From the NCBI GenBank assembly GCA_005879255.1, contig VBKY01000218.1, positions 8,251 through 21,994 on the forward strand: a stretch of 13,744 nt of DNA. The letters run 5' to 3'. Under the pieces are notes generated by a model that was given only the letters and a program-made list of their open reading frames with translations, ran no database searches and was not told the DNA's origin. The stretch's first letter is position 1; each line of letters opens with the position of its first letter. Positions 1-6,642 of the stretch are shown here, one piece after another. Both the position numbers and the translations under genes were made by a program. The stretch is from Deltaproteobacteria bacterium. GTDB taxonomy: Bacteria; Desulfobacterota_B; Binatia; UBA9968.

Positions 1-63
1 GGTGTTGCTCGGTGAGACTTAGCACAACCGCGGAGGTTGGCGGAATTCTCGCCGCAGGGAACG

Positions 64-1107
64 TCACCATTTTTTTCCCGGCGCTTCGCCGCCCCAGAGC
101 TCTTTCAGAAAGCCACTCTTTTCTAGATTGTCGGCGAAACTGTTATCGTAGGTCTCCGCGGGTTTGCGCCGCACGTTGGCGCCAGCGTGGCGCGCAATTT
201 CGATTGTCTCCGCCACGCGCGCGGCCGGGATCGCAACGCGGCGATTGACGAGCTGTTTGGCGTAGGCGTCATAGGCTGATTGTGCCGACTCGGGATCCTT
301 GAGCGCGAGAACTTTGCTAACGGAGGCTTTAGCTTTGTCTGGATTCTTCTCGACAAAATGTACGGCTTCAGCCACAGCGGCGACGAATTTTTGCACGATC
401 GCAGGCCGTTCTCTGATTATCCGGTCATTGGCAAACATGCTGCTGTAGATCGCCGGCAAATTGAGATCGTCGAGATGGTAAATCACGTTCAAGCCGTCTC
501 GCTTCGCGTGCGCATCGAGGGGCGGCGTAACCATCGTTGCCTGTCCCAAGTCTTGAAGCAAGGCATTGAAAACTTCGGTTTGCCCGGCGCCGCCGATGTG
601 ACGAATTTTTAAATCGTCGGCGGTGTAATGCAGCTTTTTCATCAAGATGCGAATCAGTGTATCCGGCGTGCCGCCGGGCCGCGTGACGATGAAGACTTTA
701 CCCTTCAAATCTTCGACCCGCTTGATATCTTTGCGGGCAATGATCACCCAAGGGAGACCGACCAGCGGCGAGGCGATCATCTTCGCTTCCGCTCCGGCGG
801 CTAAACTGGGAATGATCGCATCGGCGGTACAGTACAGGAACTGTAGCTCGTTAGACGTGAGTGCCGCGACCGAAACTCCGGCGCCGCGCACGAGCAGAAA
901 CTCCGGCTTGAGCCCGTACTTTTCGAACAAGCGGTTGTCCAGCGCCGTATAGAGATGCATGAAGCCGCCGCTGATAGCACAGGCGGCGACGCGAATCGGC
1001 ACCGGCGCTTCCCCCGGCTTAGCGAGATATGGATTGGCTTGACTCTGGATCGCGCCTAGCGCCAGGAGCAGCGCTAGTGACGCAAACAATCGGCGCAAAA
1101 GAATCAT
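64..1107 (-). CDS. ABC transporter substrate-binding protein, NMT1/SsuA-like
   Basis: Secreted periplasmic binding protein of about 347 residues, a usual length for the NMT1/THI5/SsuA/TauA group. The N-terminus (MILLRRLFAS then a run of L and A) is a signal peptide, probably cut after SQA near residue 24. The mature part has the family layout: an early segment on gaining access to a ligand (IRVAACAISGGFMHLYTAL), then the LFEKYGL segment, then a VEDLKGKVFIVTRPGG strand-loop that lines the ligand cleft. I chose the ATG at 1107 because GGAG lies nine bases upstream; the upstream in-frame GTG at 1122 overlaps that site and adds only MELCC before the signal. It is last in a minus-strand run, 48 bases after the DUF5666-like gene. 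No permease or ATPase is in view, so the ligand is unknown. The 63 bases downstream to the window edge show no clear terminator. Family call sure, substrate not. Confidence 0.88.
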   Translation of the reverse strand: MILLRRLFASLALLLALGAIQSQANPYLAKPGEAPVPIRVAACAISGGFMHLYTALDNRLFEKYGLKPEFLLVRGAGVSVAALTSNELQFLYCTADAIIPSLAAGAEAKMIASPLVGLPWVIIARKDIKRVEDLKGKVFIVTRPGGTPDTLIRILMKKLHYTADDLKIRHIGGAGQTEVFNALLQDLGQATMVTPPLDAHAKRDGLNVIYHLDDLNLPAIYSSMFANDRIIRERPAIVQKFVAAVAEAVHFVEKNPDKAKASVSKVLALKDPESAQSAYDAYAKQLVNRRVAIPAARVAETIEIARHAGANVRRKPAETYDNSFADNLEKSGFLKELWGGEAPGKKW

Positions 1108-1155
1108 GCAACAGAGCTCCACTTTTCGACTGGGACTTTTTCGACGCGACGGGGC

Positions 1156-1797
1156 TCACATCGGCGGCATGATACCGCCGACACCGACGGTGATCCGGGT
1201 CGCGGTGATGGTGCCGTCTTCGGCGCGCACGGCAGGAATGTAGACGCCGGCGCCTGGTTTGAGTAACGAACGGTCACCCGGCACGTTTCGCACAATTGGC
1301 GTGCCCGGCGGAATCAAGACTTTCTGTTCACCGTCTTTGTATCTAAGCGTGAGTAGTTGTCCTTGCGCTTTTTCAACCATAACTTGTTCGACTTTTTCAA
1401 CATTCGCGTTAGTCATGGTCGAGCCGGGCTGGAGATCCCAGGGCCGGTGGCCTTCGCCCGTGCCGCGCGAGCTTTCCGGAAAAATGTGCACCTCCAGCGC
1501 TTTCAGCGTTCCATCCGCTTGCTTCACGGCTGTTGTCCCGACGTAATTACCAGTAGTAATGTCAGAGAGTTTCGCCGCATCGACGCCGCCGATCCGGATA
1601 TCGTCGGCGATCTGGACCATCACGTCGCCCGCCGCAGTTGTTACTTTGAGCGCTTGTTTTTCAACGGCGGCAATCTTGCCGCGGATCGTCAGCGGTTTCC
1701 CTTGCGGCGCTTGCGCGGGCACCCATTCGGGTTGGCACATGATTATTCCAAGCGCGAGCATAATTGCCGGCAATGAGCGAAGATTTGTGCGATTCAT
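1156..1797 (-). CDS. Secreted DUF5666-like OB-fold protein
   Basis: Predicted exported protein of 213 residues with a signal peptide (MNRTNLRSLP, hydrophobic AIMLALGIIM, likely cut after PAQA near residue 30). The mature chain holds two similar beta-rich units. The first, about residues 36-105, opens LTIRGKIAAVEKQALKV; the second, about 130-206, contains LLTLRYKDGEQKVLIPPGTP and ends DGTITATRITVG. Repeats of this kind match the DUF5666/OB-like family of small periplasmic proteins. The linker RGTGEGHRPWDLQPGSTMT (about 111-129) is a strongly recognisable signature of this protein type, whose function is not known to me. The ATG at 1797 is preferred over the TTG at 1818 because GGAG sits nine bases before it. 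It lies between two binding-protein genes, 61 and 48 bases from each, and is likely co-transcribed with them. A ligand-handling or metal-related role would be a guess. Confidence 0.8.
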   Translation of the reverse strand: MNRTNLRSLPAIMLALGIIMCQPEWVPAQAPQGKPLTIRGKIAAVEKQALKVTTAAGDVMVQIADDIRIGGVDAAKLSDITTGNYVGTTAVKQADGTLKALEVHIFPESSRGTGEGHRPWDLQPGSTMTNANVEKVEQVMVEKAQGQLLTLRYKDGEQKVLIPPGTPIVRNVPGDRSLLKPGAGVYIPAVRAEDGTITATRITVGVGGIMPPM

Positions 1798-1858
1798 TTC
1801 ATTGTTCTCCAATTTCAAGCGACCAAGCCCCGGCGGTTTTTCTTTCGCGGGTCGTGAA

Positions 1859-2842
1859 TTATTTGGCTAGAGTTGCCAGCGCCTTTTTGTAAAAGCGCTC
1901 GTCGACATATTTTTCCGGCTTGGGCACCGGCGGTTTCATCAAGCCGGCGACTTCGCGCAACTCGAGCACGGTTCGGATGCCTTCGAGGTCAATCCGGCTG
2001 CGCGGGGTGAGGCCCATGGTTGGGCTGATCGTTTGCGCATACATCGCTTCGGCTCGCGCTTTGTTGTTTTTGGTTTCGCTCAGCAGCAGCTGAATCGCCT
2101 CATCTTTGTTCTTCGGATCCTGCACCCAGTCGGAGGCCCGGATCATCGCCCGGGTAAAGCGCACGACCAAGTCCTCATGGGTATTGGCCCAATCTCTGCG
2201 CGTGGCGCCGAGCCCGCGGGCATAGTGTTTGACGTAGTCTTCGGATTTGGCGAGGACTTTGAAGCCGCGTTTTTGGATGTCATCGTCAGGCATGCTCATC
2301 ATCGCACCGGACGCGTCACCTCGGTTCATTGCATCCGCCCGAGCAGTCGTGTTGCCGAAGGATTTAAATGTATAGTCGCGATTCCACTCAAGACCGTGCT
2401 TTTTCATGATGTAAACGCCGACGATCGCGTAACCCGTGGTCGGAGCGTCAACGGCGAAAACTTTGCCTTTCAGGGCGCTAAAATCATTGATCCCGGGCGC
2501 TACCACGAGCTTTTGGTCGACGCCCTGGCTGCCGCCGAGGAAGATCACGAAGTCGTTTTTCTGCGGATCCTCGCCTTGGCCCTCCGCCCAGGCAATGACG
2601 TTGTCGGCGTTATTGAGGATGAGATCGTAATTGCCTTTGATGAGGTTGCGCAACAGAGTCGGCGAATCGGTGACCGTATTGATCTCGACGCGAATGTTTT
2701 CCTGCTTTAGAAAGCCTTTGCTCTCGGCGACGATAATCGCCGTGTCCCGATTGAACAGCCCCAGCTTGATGACATCTTCAGCCATGACCTTAACAGGCAG
2801 CAGCGCGAGCGCCACCGCCACAGCTCCCTTCGTTAATTTCAT
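1859..2842 (-). CDS. ABC transporter substrate-binding protein, NMT1/SsuA-like
   Basis: Second periplasmic binding protein, 327 residues. The signal peptide is MKLTKGAVAVALALLPVKVMA with a likely cut after residue 21. The mature start EDVIKLGLFNRDTAIIVAESKGFLKQENIRVEI is the standard first strand and helix of the family, followed by LIKGNYDLILNNADNVIAWAEG, the segment that senses whether the site is occupied, and FSALKGKVFAVDAPTTGYA, a hinge loop. The C-terminal part is helical and rich in K and R. The start is well fixed: GGAGG is nine bases before the ATG. It is first in the three-gene minus-strand run (with the DUF5666-like gene and the other binding protein), and a possible sigma70-type promoter lies just upstream. 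It differs clearly in sequence from the other two binding proteins of the window, so these are not recent duplicates. Ligand unknown. Confidence 0.88.
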   Translation of the reverse strand: MKLTKGAVAVALALLPVKVMAEDVIKLGLFNRDTAIIVAESKGFLKQENIRVEINTVTDSPTLLRNLIKGNYDLILNNADNVIAWAEGQGEDPQKNDFVIFLGGSQGVDQKLVVAPGINDFSALKGKVFAVDAPTTGYAIVGVYIMKKHGLEWNRDYTFKSFGNTTARADAMNRGDASGAMMSMPDDDIQKRGFKVLAKSEDYVKHYARGLGATRRDWANTHEDLVVRFTRAMIRASDWVQDPKNKDEAIQLLLSETKNNKARAEAMYAQTISPTMGLTPRSRIDLEGIRTVLELREVAGLMKPPVPKPEKYVDERFYKKALATLAK

Positions 2843-2864
2843 CTACGGACCCCTCCGCCCGCCA

Positions 2865-2893
2865 ATCTTTCATTTCATCCGGTTGATTGTCAA
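2865..2893 (-). promoter_or_regulatory. Possible sigma70-type promoter of the binding-protein operon
   Basis: On the minus strand a perfect TTGACA (2888-2893) is followed after 17 bases by AAAGAT (2865-2870), which keeps A2, A5 and T6 of the -10 consensus. Transcription would begin near 2858, just before the GGAGG of the binding-protein gene, giving a very short leader. The rest of 2894-2981 shows nothing I can name. Prediction by eye only. Confidence 0.4.
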
Positions 2894-2981
2894 ATCGAAG
2901 TGGACACGGAGGGCACAACTCGGTGATTTTCGGATGGAGTTCGACGGTTACGCGCCAGCGCTGTGCCGGTGCGTAAACCCT

Positions 2982-3329
2982 TTAGGAGATCGATCGCTTT
3001 GGTTTCCTCCGCTCCGAAAGCTGGATGACCGTCTTGTGCTGGCCATGATGCTGGTCGTCGCCGGGCTCCAGAACGGTAATCAAAGTCTTGCGCAAGGTCT
3101 CACGGGTTTTGTCGAGTTCGCCGCGAATCGCCTCGGTGGCTCTAAACGCTTCGTGCAATATTTCTTTGTCGTGTTGTTCTTTCATGTCGGCGAGAATTCG
3201 TGTCCGTGCAACAACGAGCTCCGTGCGACTCCTTTTTGCGGCAGAAAGAATTGGTTTGATCATCGTCACGAGAACCCCGCCGGTGATCCCGGCGGAGAAG
3301 ATGAGCAGGTCAGAAATCCAATCGCGCAT
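2982..3329 (-). CDS. Small single-helix membrane protein with charged helical tail
   Basis: Hypothetical protein of 115 residues that I do not recognise. One hydrophobic segment lies at about residues 7-29 (LLIFSAGITGGVLVTMIKPIL), flanked by an acidic N-terminus and by KRSR on the inner side, which predicts a short outside N-tail and a cytoplasmic C-terminus. Residues 31-87 are charged and lack glycine except one; they look like a long helix and possibly a coiled coil. The tail (DDQHHGQHKT and beyond) is rich in His, Lys and Arg. GGAG seven bases before the ATG supports the start. The gene follows the MamK-like actin gene by 84 bases on the same strand, so it may be co-transcribed with it. 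A membrane anchor or regulator for the filament is an attractive but unproven idea. Confidence 0.7.
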   Translation of the reverse strand: MRDWISDLLIFSAGITGGVLVTMIKPILSAAKRSRTELVVARTRILADMKEQHDKEILHEAFRATEAIRGELDKTRETLRKTLITVLEPGDDQHHGQHKTVIQLSERRKPKRSIS

Positions 3330-3413
3330 CTTCGCTCTCCCTTAAACTAATCGGTACGCTCTTGGGTCGATCCGGACCCGTGTTACGCTAACTTTTTTGA
3401 TTTCAAGCGTACA

Positions 3414-4445
3414 TCAGAGCGATAGTTTCTCCCAGTCGGAGCTCGACGCATCACGCGCGATCGCCAGGCTGCCATCGGAGCCGGCGAAGACCGGGTCATG
3501 GACAACGGTGGCCCGCCCGCCTCCGAGCTCGTCGAGCGCTTTGCTCAGGGCTTCGGGCAGGCCGCTAATGAGCGAACTTCCTCCGGCGATAATCACATTA
3601 TTACGAACCTTGCTCTGAAATTCCGGCTCCACCTTGGTCAGCAGGGCGATCATGGTTTCAGACACTGGGGGGAGAATGCTTTCGCAGGCGGCGCGCATTT
3701 CGCTGGTAATATCGACTTGAGTCTCTTTGCCTTTGATCGGCACCGAGACCATCAAGCGCTCTTTCCGTTCGCCGACGAAACTCGAATTTTCCTTCCACTC
3801 GCGGATCATATGAATGGAAAATTGCGCATCGGGATGGCGTTCCCGCACGAGCTTCATTAATTGCTCGTCGATCGAATCGCCGGCATTGGGCAAGGTTTTT
3901 TGATCCTCGTCAGTGGGATAACGGCCCTGCATGACGCAGAAGTCGGCGGTACCCGCGCCGATATCAATGACCAGAGCGTGTAACAGAGCCTCCAGGCCAT
4001 AGGCCACAGCGAACGGTTCGGAGACCAGCATGACACTGTCGGCGATCCCCTCGAGAGCGTTGCGGAGGTTTTGCCGGCTAACACGAAAGGCTTCTGCGGG
4101 CACGCCGACCACAGCTCGCACCCTCGCCTTATTCTTGCCCTTTTGCTTGATACCGGCGAGGGAGATTAGATGGCGCAGAATTTCTTGGACGGCTTCTTGG
4201 TCTTTCTCTGATCCGTCCTTCATGACACCTCGCTCCAATGGCCGGCGCAGGTCCAACATGGGGCGGTTATCGAGGGCCTCGCGGCCGACCATGACGGGTT
4301 TCTTCACCAGTTTGCGGGCGACCATGTCGACCGGCCAGCCGACATAACTGTCGATCACATGACGCTCACCGTTGGACGCCGATACCGAGCTACGAGAAGT
4401 GCCGAGGTCGATTCCCAAACAAAGCGTTTCGTTGGTTTCTTCCAT
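3414..4445 (-). CDS. mamK-like: MamK-like actin family ATPase
   Basis: Actin-fold protein of 343 residues, close in length to MamK (about 347) and alignable with it by eye over the whole chain. Seen motifs: phosphate-1 loop GIDLGTS (11-17), then a MamK-like stretch VGWPVD..KLVKKPVMVGREA..R..LDLRRPLERGV (36-74), AVVGVPAEA (111-119), catalytic-region VSEPFAVAYGL (141-151), phosphate-2 loop VIDIGAGTAD (159-168), EDQKTL..AG (180-189), ERHP (202-205), SFVG (222-225) and adenosine loop IIAGGSS (285-291). E143 and D161 fall at the same positions as the MamK residues known from ATPase and filament mutants, so ATP hydrolysis and polymerisation are expected. MreB, ParM and FtsA lack this set of MamK segments. 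The gene starts 3 bases after the amidase stop, with AAAGG ten bases before the ATG, so translation is probably coupled. No other magnetosome gene is visible, so a role in magnetosome alignment is not implied. Confidence 0.88.
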   Translation of the reverse strand: MEETNETLCLGIDLGTSRSSVSASNGERHVIDSYVGWPVDMVARKLVKKPVMVGREALDNRPMLDLRRPLERGVMKDGSEKDQEAVQEILRHLISLAGIKQKGKNKARVRAVVGVPAEAFRVSRQNLRNALEGIADSVMLVSEPFAVAYGLEALLHALVIDIGAGTADFCVMQGRYPTDEDQKTLPNAGDSIDEQLMKLVRERHPDAQFSIHMIREWKENSSFVGERKERLMVSVPIKGKETQVDITSEMRAACESILPPVSETMIALLTKVEPEFQSKVRNNVIIAGGSSLISGLPEALSKALDELGGGRATVVHDPVFAGSDGSLAIARDASSSDWEKLSL

Positions 4446-4448
4446 GAA

Positions 4449-5453
4449 TTATCTGCCTTTCCCGTCGAATGCCTTGAAGCCGTTCGCGTAACCGCGAATT
4501 CCTTCTAACAGCGCCAGCGCGATATTTTCGCGATAATCCATTTTTGTCAACAACTCGACGTCTCCCTCGTTGGAGAGCGAAGAGATTTCGACCAACACGG
4601 CGGGCATCTGCGTGCCGATCAGCACGACAAAGGGCGCTGTTTTGACGCCGCGATTCTGCAGCAGGGGATTTTTCGGCTTGAGCGAACGGAACAGCCGGCT
4701 TTGGATGGTTTTAGCGAAAACGCGCGATTCATCACGCCGGGCGTCGACATAGATTTTCTCGAGGATTTGCTTGTAGTCCGAAAGGGCATAGGCGGAGTCC
4801 TTGTTTTCCCTGCTGGCCAATTTAAGCGTGGCGGGGTCGTCGGTCGGGCCGACATAGTAGGTCTCCAACGCGCGGACGGTGTGCGGCTCCATCCAGTTGA
4901 CATGAATGGATAGGAATAAATCAGCCTTATGTTCATTGGCGAAAGCTACGCGTTGATCGAGGGAGAGGCGCCGATCACTCTCACGCGTCAAGAGCACTTC
5001 GAAGGGTCCGTTTTCCAGGAGCCGGCGCAAGCGAAGCGCCACATCCAAGGTAATCTCTTTTTCAGTGACACCGGATTCCGATATCGCGCCTGGCTCGCCA
5101 CCATGGCCGGGATCGATGACGATGGTCTTTATCGCCAGCGGAATGGCTTCACGATTGATCGGCCGGGGATGTGAGAGGGGAACTTCCGATTCCGGTGTAA
5201 AATCGATATTCAGCACGGCCGCTACGGGACTGACCGTAGCACCGCTCCGTGCCGGTGCGCTGCCTCTGGAAATGAGATATGAAGAAAGCGTCGAAAGAGC
5301 GATGACTATCGCCAGCGAGCCGCTCCAAAACCAGAGCTGGAGCCGGCCTTTGCGGCGAATCAACGGTCGCGTTCTAACGCCCTGAAGAACGTCGATGTTG
5401 TCTTGGACAACGCCGCGCAACAGCTGGGCCTTAGTATCGTCGATACTGGCCAT
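4449..5453 (-). CDS. Membrane-anchored N-acetylmuramoyl-L-alanine amidase (Amidase_3)
   Basis: Zinc amidase that cuts the bond between muramic acid and L-alanine in peptidoglycan. Order of parts: a cytoplasmic N-tail (1-38) ending in RRKGR, one membrane helix (about 41-62), a linker to about 108, then the catalytic domain. Ligands and catalytic residues of the AmiC/CwlV family are present: H117 in IDPGHGG, E131 in TEKE, H184 in SIHVN and E289 in VLVEISSLSN. Residues 202-265 contain the helical insert seen in Gram-negative amidases. There is no AMIN domain, and the basic patch before the helix predicts an uncleaved anchor with the enzyme in the periplasm. The length, 334, is reasonable for such a form. 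The start lacks a good Shine-Dalgarno (only AGG three bases before ATG). A TAAAAT box ends six bases upstream of the ATG, so the mRNA could be leaderless. First gene of the block with the MamK-like actin. Confidence 0.9.
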   Translation of the reverse strand: MASIDDTKAQLLRGVVQDNIDVLQGVRTRPLIRRKGRLQLWFWSGSLAIVIALSTLSSYLISRGSAPARSGATVSPVAAVLNIDFTPESEVPLSHPRPINREAIPLAIKTIVIDPGHGGEPGAISESGVTEKEITLDVALRLRRLLENGPFEVLLTRESDRRLSLDQRVAFANEHKADLFLSIHVNWMEPHTVRALETYYVGPTDDPATLKLASRENKDSAYALSDYKQILEKIYVDARRDESRVFAKTIQSRLFRSLKPKNPLLQNRGVKTAPFVVLIGTQMPAVLVEISSLSNEGDVELLTKMDYRENIALALLEGIRGYANGFKAFDGKGR

Positions 5454-5459
5454 TAACCT

Positions 5460-5503
5460 ATTTTACGCCAACTTCGAGAGAAAATCTTGAACGATCTTGA
5501 ACC
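5460..5503 (-). promoter_or_regulatory. Possible promoter and direct-repeat operator of the amidase-actin operon
   Basis: On the minus strand TAAAAT (5460-5465) matches five of six bases of the -10 consensus and lies six bases from the amidase ATG, as in leaderless genes. Just upstream, where a -35 would fall, TTCAAGAT occurs twice (5484-5491 and 5494-5501), ten bases apart, one turn of the helix. A third copy is at 5559-5566. No good -35 hexamer is visible, so an activator binding the repeats would make sense. Inference from pattern only. Confidence 0.35.
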
Positions 5504-5645
5504 TGGGAAAGTAGCGGTCATGGCGGATCATGTCAACCCTAAGCTTAATGGCAGGATGATCTTGAAACGCGCTAATCATGGATTGAACCACCCATCGACC
5601 ACACCGCCGGACCAGGTGTTAAAATCGCTGAATTAGAAAGAGAGT

Positions 5646-6623
5646 ATGCTTATGCCGATCATCTTAAGCGAAAGAGATTTGGCCCGATTATACAGTAATC
5701 CTGAAGCCATGGATGGTCTCTTGGACGGCATCGAAGATTCCATGCGCGCGTTCAACAGCGGCAAAGTCGCCGGTCAGGTGCGCCTGGAAACGAGCCTGAC
5801 AGATACACACAAAAAATTTCGCATCACGACTTCCGCGGTGCCGCAGGCGGGGCAGGGGATGCGCATCAACGCGCTCTTTCGCGGCGCCAAGGACGCCTAT
5901 TTTATTCTCCTGTTCGACGGCGAGCGCGGCGATTTATTGGCGCTGGTCGCCGGTACTGCGCTAAACGTCTGGCGTACCGGAGCGCCGGCCGGCGTGGCGA
6001 GCCGATATCTCGCGCCGAAAGGAGCCGACGTGCTGGGACTGATCGGTAGCGGCCGCCAGGCGCGCGGGCAAATTCTGGCGATTCGCCGGGCGTTGCCGGC
6101 GCTAAAAAAGGTGAGGGTCTTCAGTCCGACGGAAGCGCATCGGCGAAGCTTCGCCAAAGAAATGAGCGCGTGGCTGGACGCCGACGTAGAGGCGGTCGAC
6201 GATCCGCGGGCGGCGGTGGAGAACGCGCCCATTGTGAGCCTGGCGACCAGCTCGCGTTCGACGGTCATCGAGCCGCAATGGATCTTTCCCGGCGCGTTGG
6301 TTGTTTCGATCACGAGCGGTCAACTGCCGCGCGAGACGGTCGCGCGCTCGCGCCTGATTGTATCGTGGAAAGAGGAGCTGCTAGGCGGGGAAGTGCCGCG
6401 GCAGCCGTATGCGGCGATGATCGCGGACGGCTCTTGGTCCGCGACAAAAATCGCTGGAGAACTTGGCGAAGTCCTTGCCGGCGCGATTCCAGCGCGAGAG
6501 AAGGAAAACGAGACGGTGGTTTTTGAGTCGGTCGGTATGTCGCTCTGGGACAGCACGACGACCGCGTGGGCGTATCGTTGGGCGCTCGAACAAAAAGTGG
6601 GGACACCGTTCTCATTGGCGTAA
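5646..6623 (+). CDS. Ornithine cyclodeaminase/mu-crystallin family protein
   Basis: NAD(P)-binding protein of 325 residues, normal length for the family. The dimer part is 1-115 and the Rossmann part is about 116-300. Visible family motifs: RTGAPAGVASRYLA (110-123), with the Arg that binds the substrate carboxylate; the nucleotide loop GLIGSGRQARGQ (131-142); ELGEVLAG (272-279); and ESVGMSLWD (294-302). Two catalytic sites differ from true ornithine cyclodeaminase. The usual Lys in the VK motif appears to be R73 (GMRINALFRG), and the GxDxPGKxEL segment with the catalytic Asp reads ITSGQLPRETV (222-232). Ketimine reductase, an amino-acid dehydrogenase or a lost activity are all possible. Two in-frame ATGs (5646 and 5652) compete; the GAGAG run fits the second slightly better. 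A TAAAAT box at 5620-5625 could be its -10. It is divergent from the amidase gene and meets the creatinase-fold gene tail to tail, 19 bases apart. Confidence 0.85.
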   Translation: MLMPIILSERDLARLYSNPEAMDGLLDGIEDSMRAFNSGKVAGQVRLETSLTDTHKKFRITTSAVPQAGQGMRINALFRGAKDAYFILLFDGERGDLLALVAGTALNVWRTGAPAGVASRYLAPKGADVLGLIGSGRQARGQILAIRRALPALKKVRVFSPTEAHRRSFAKEMSAWLDADVEAVDDPRAAVENAPIVSLATSSRSTVIEPQWIFPGALVVSITSGQLPRETVARSRLIVSWKEELLGGEVPRQPYAAMIADGSWSATKIAGELGEVLAGAIPAREKENETVVFESVGMSLWDSTTTAWAYRWALEQKVGTPFSLA

Positions 6624-6642
6624 TGTCTATATTGAGGCGGCT

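Noticed and set aside
2033..2710. 225-residue open frame on the plus strand
   Set aside because: Lies wholly antisense within the second binding-protein gene, which has a signal peptide, RBS and family motifs; no domain is seen in the plus frame.
3355..3413. Intrinsic terminator after the MamK-like gene
   Set aside because: GGGTC/GACCC and TACGCT/AGCGTA can pair, but stems are short and no T-run follows on the minus strand.
2982..5453. Part of a magnetosome island
   Set aside because: Only the MamK-like gene resembles a magnetosome gene; no mamA, B, E, M, O, Q or mad gene is present, and its neighbours are envelope genes.
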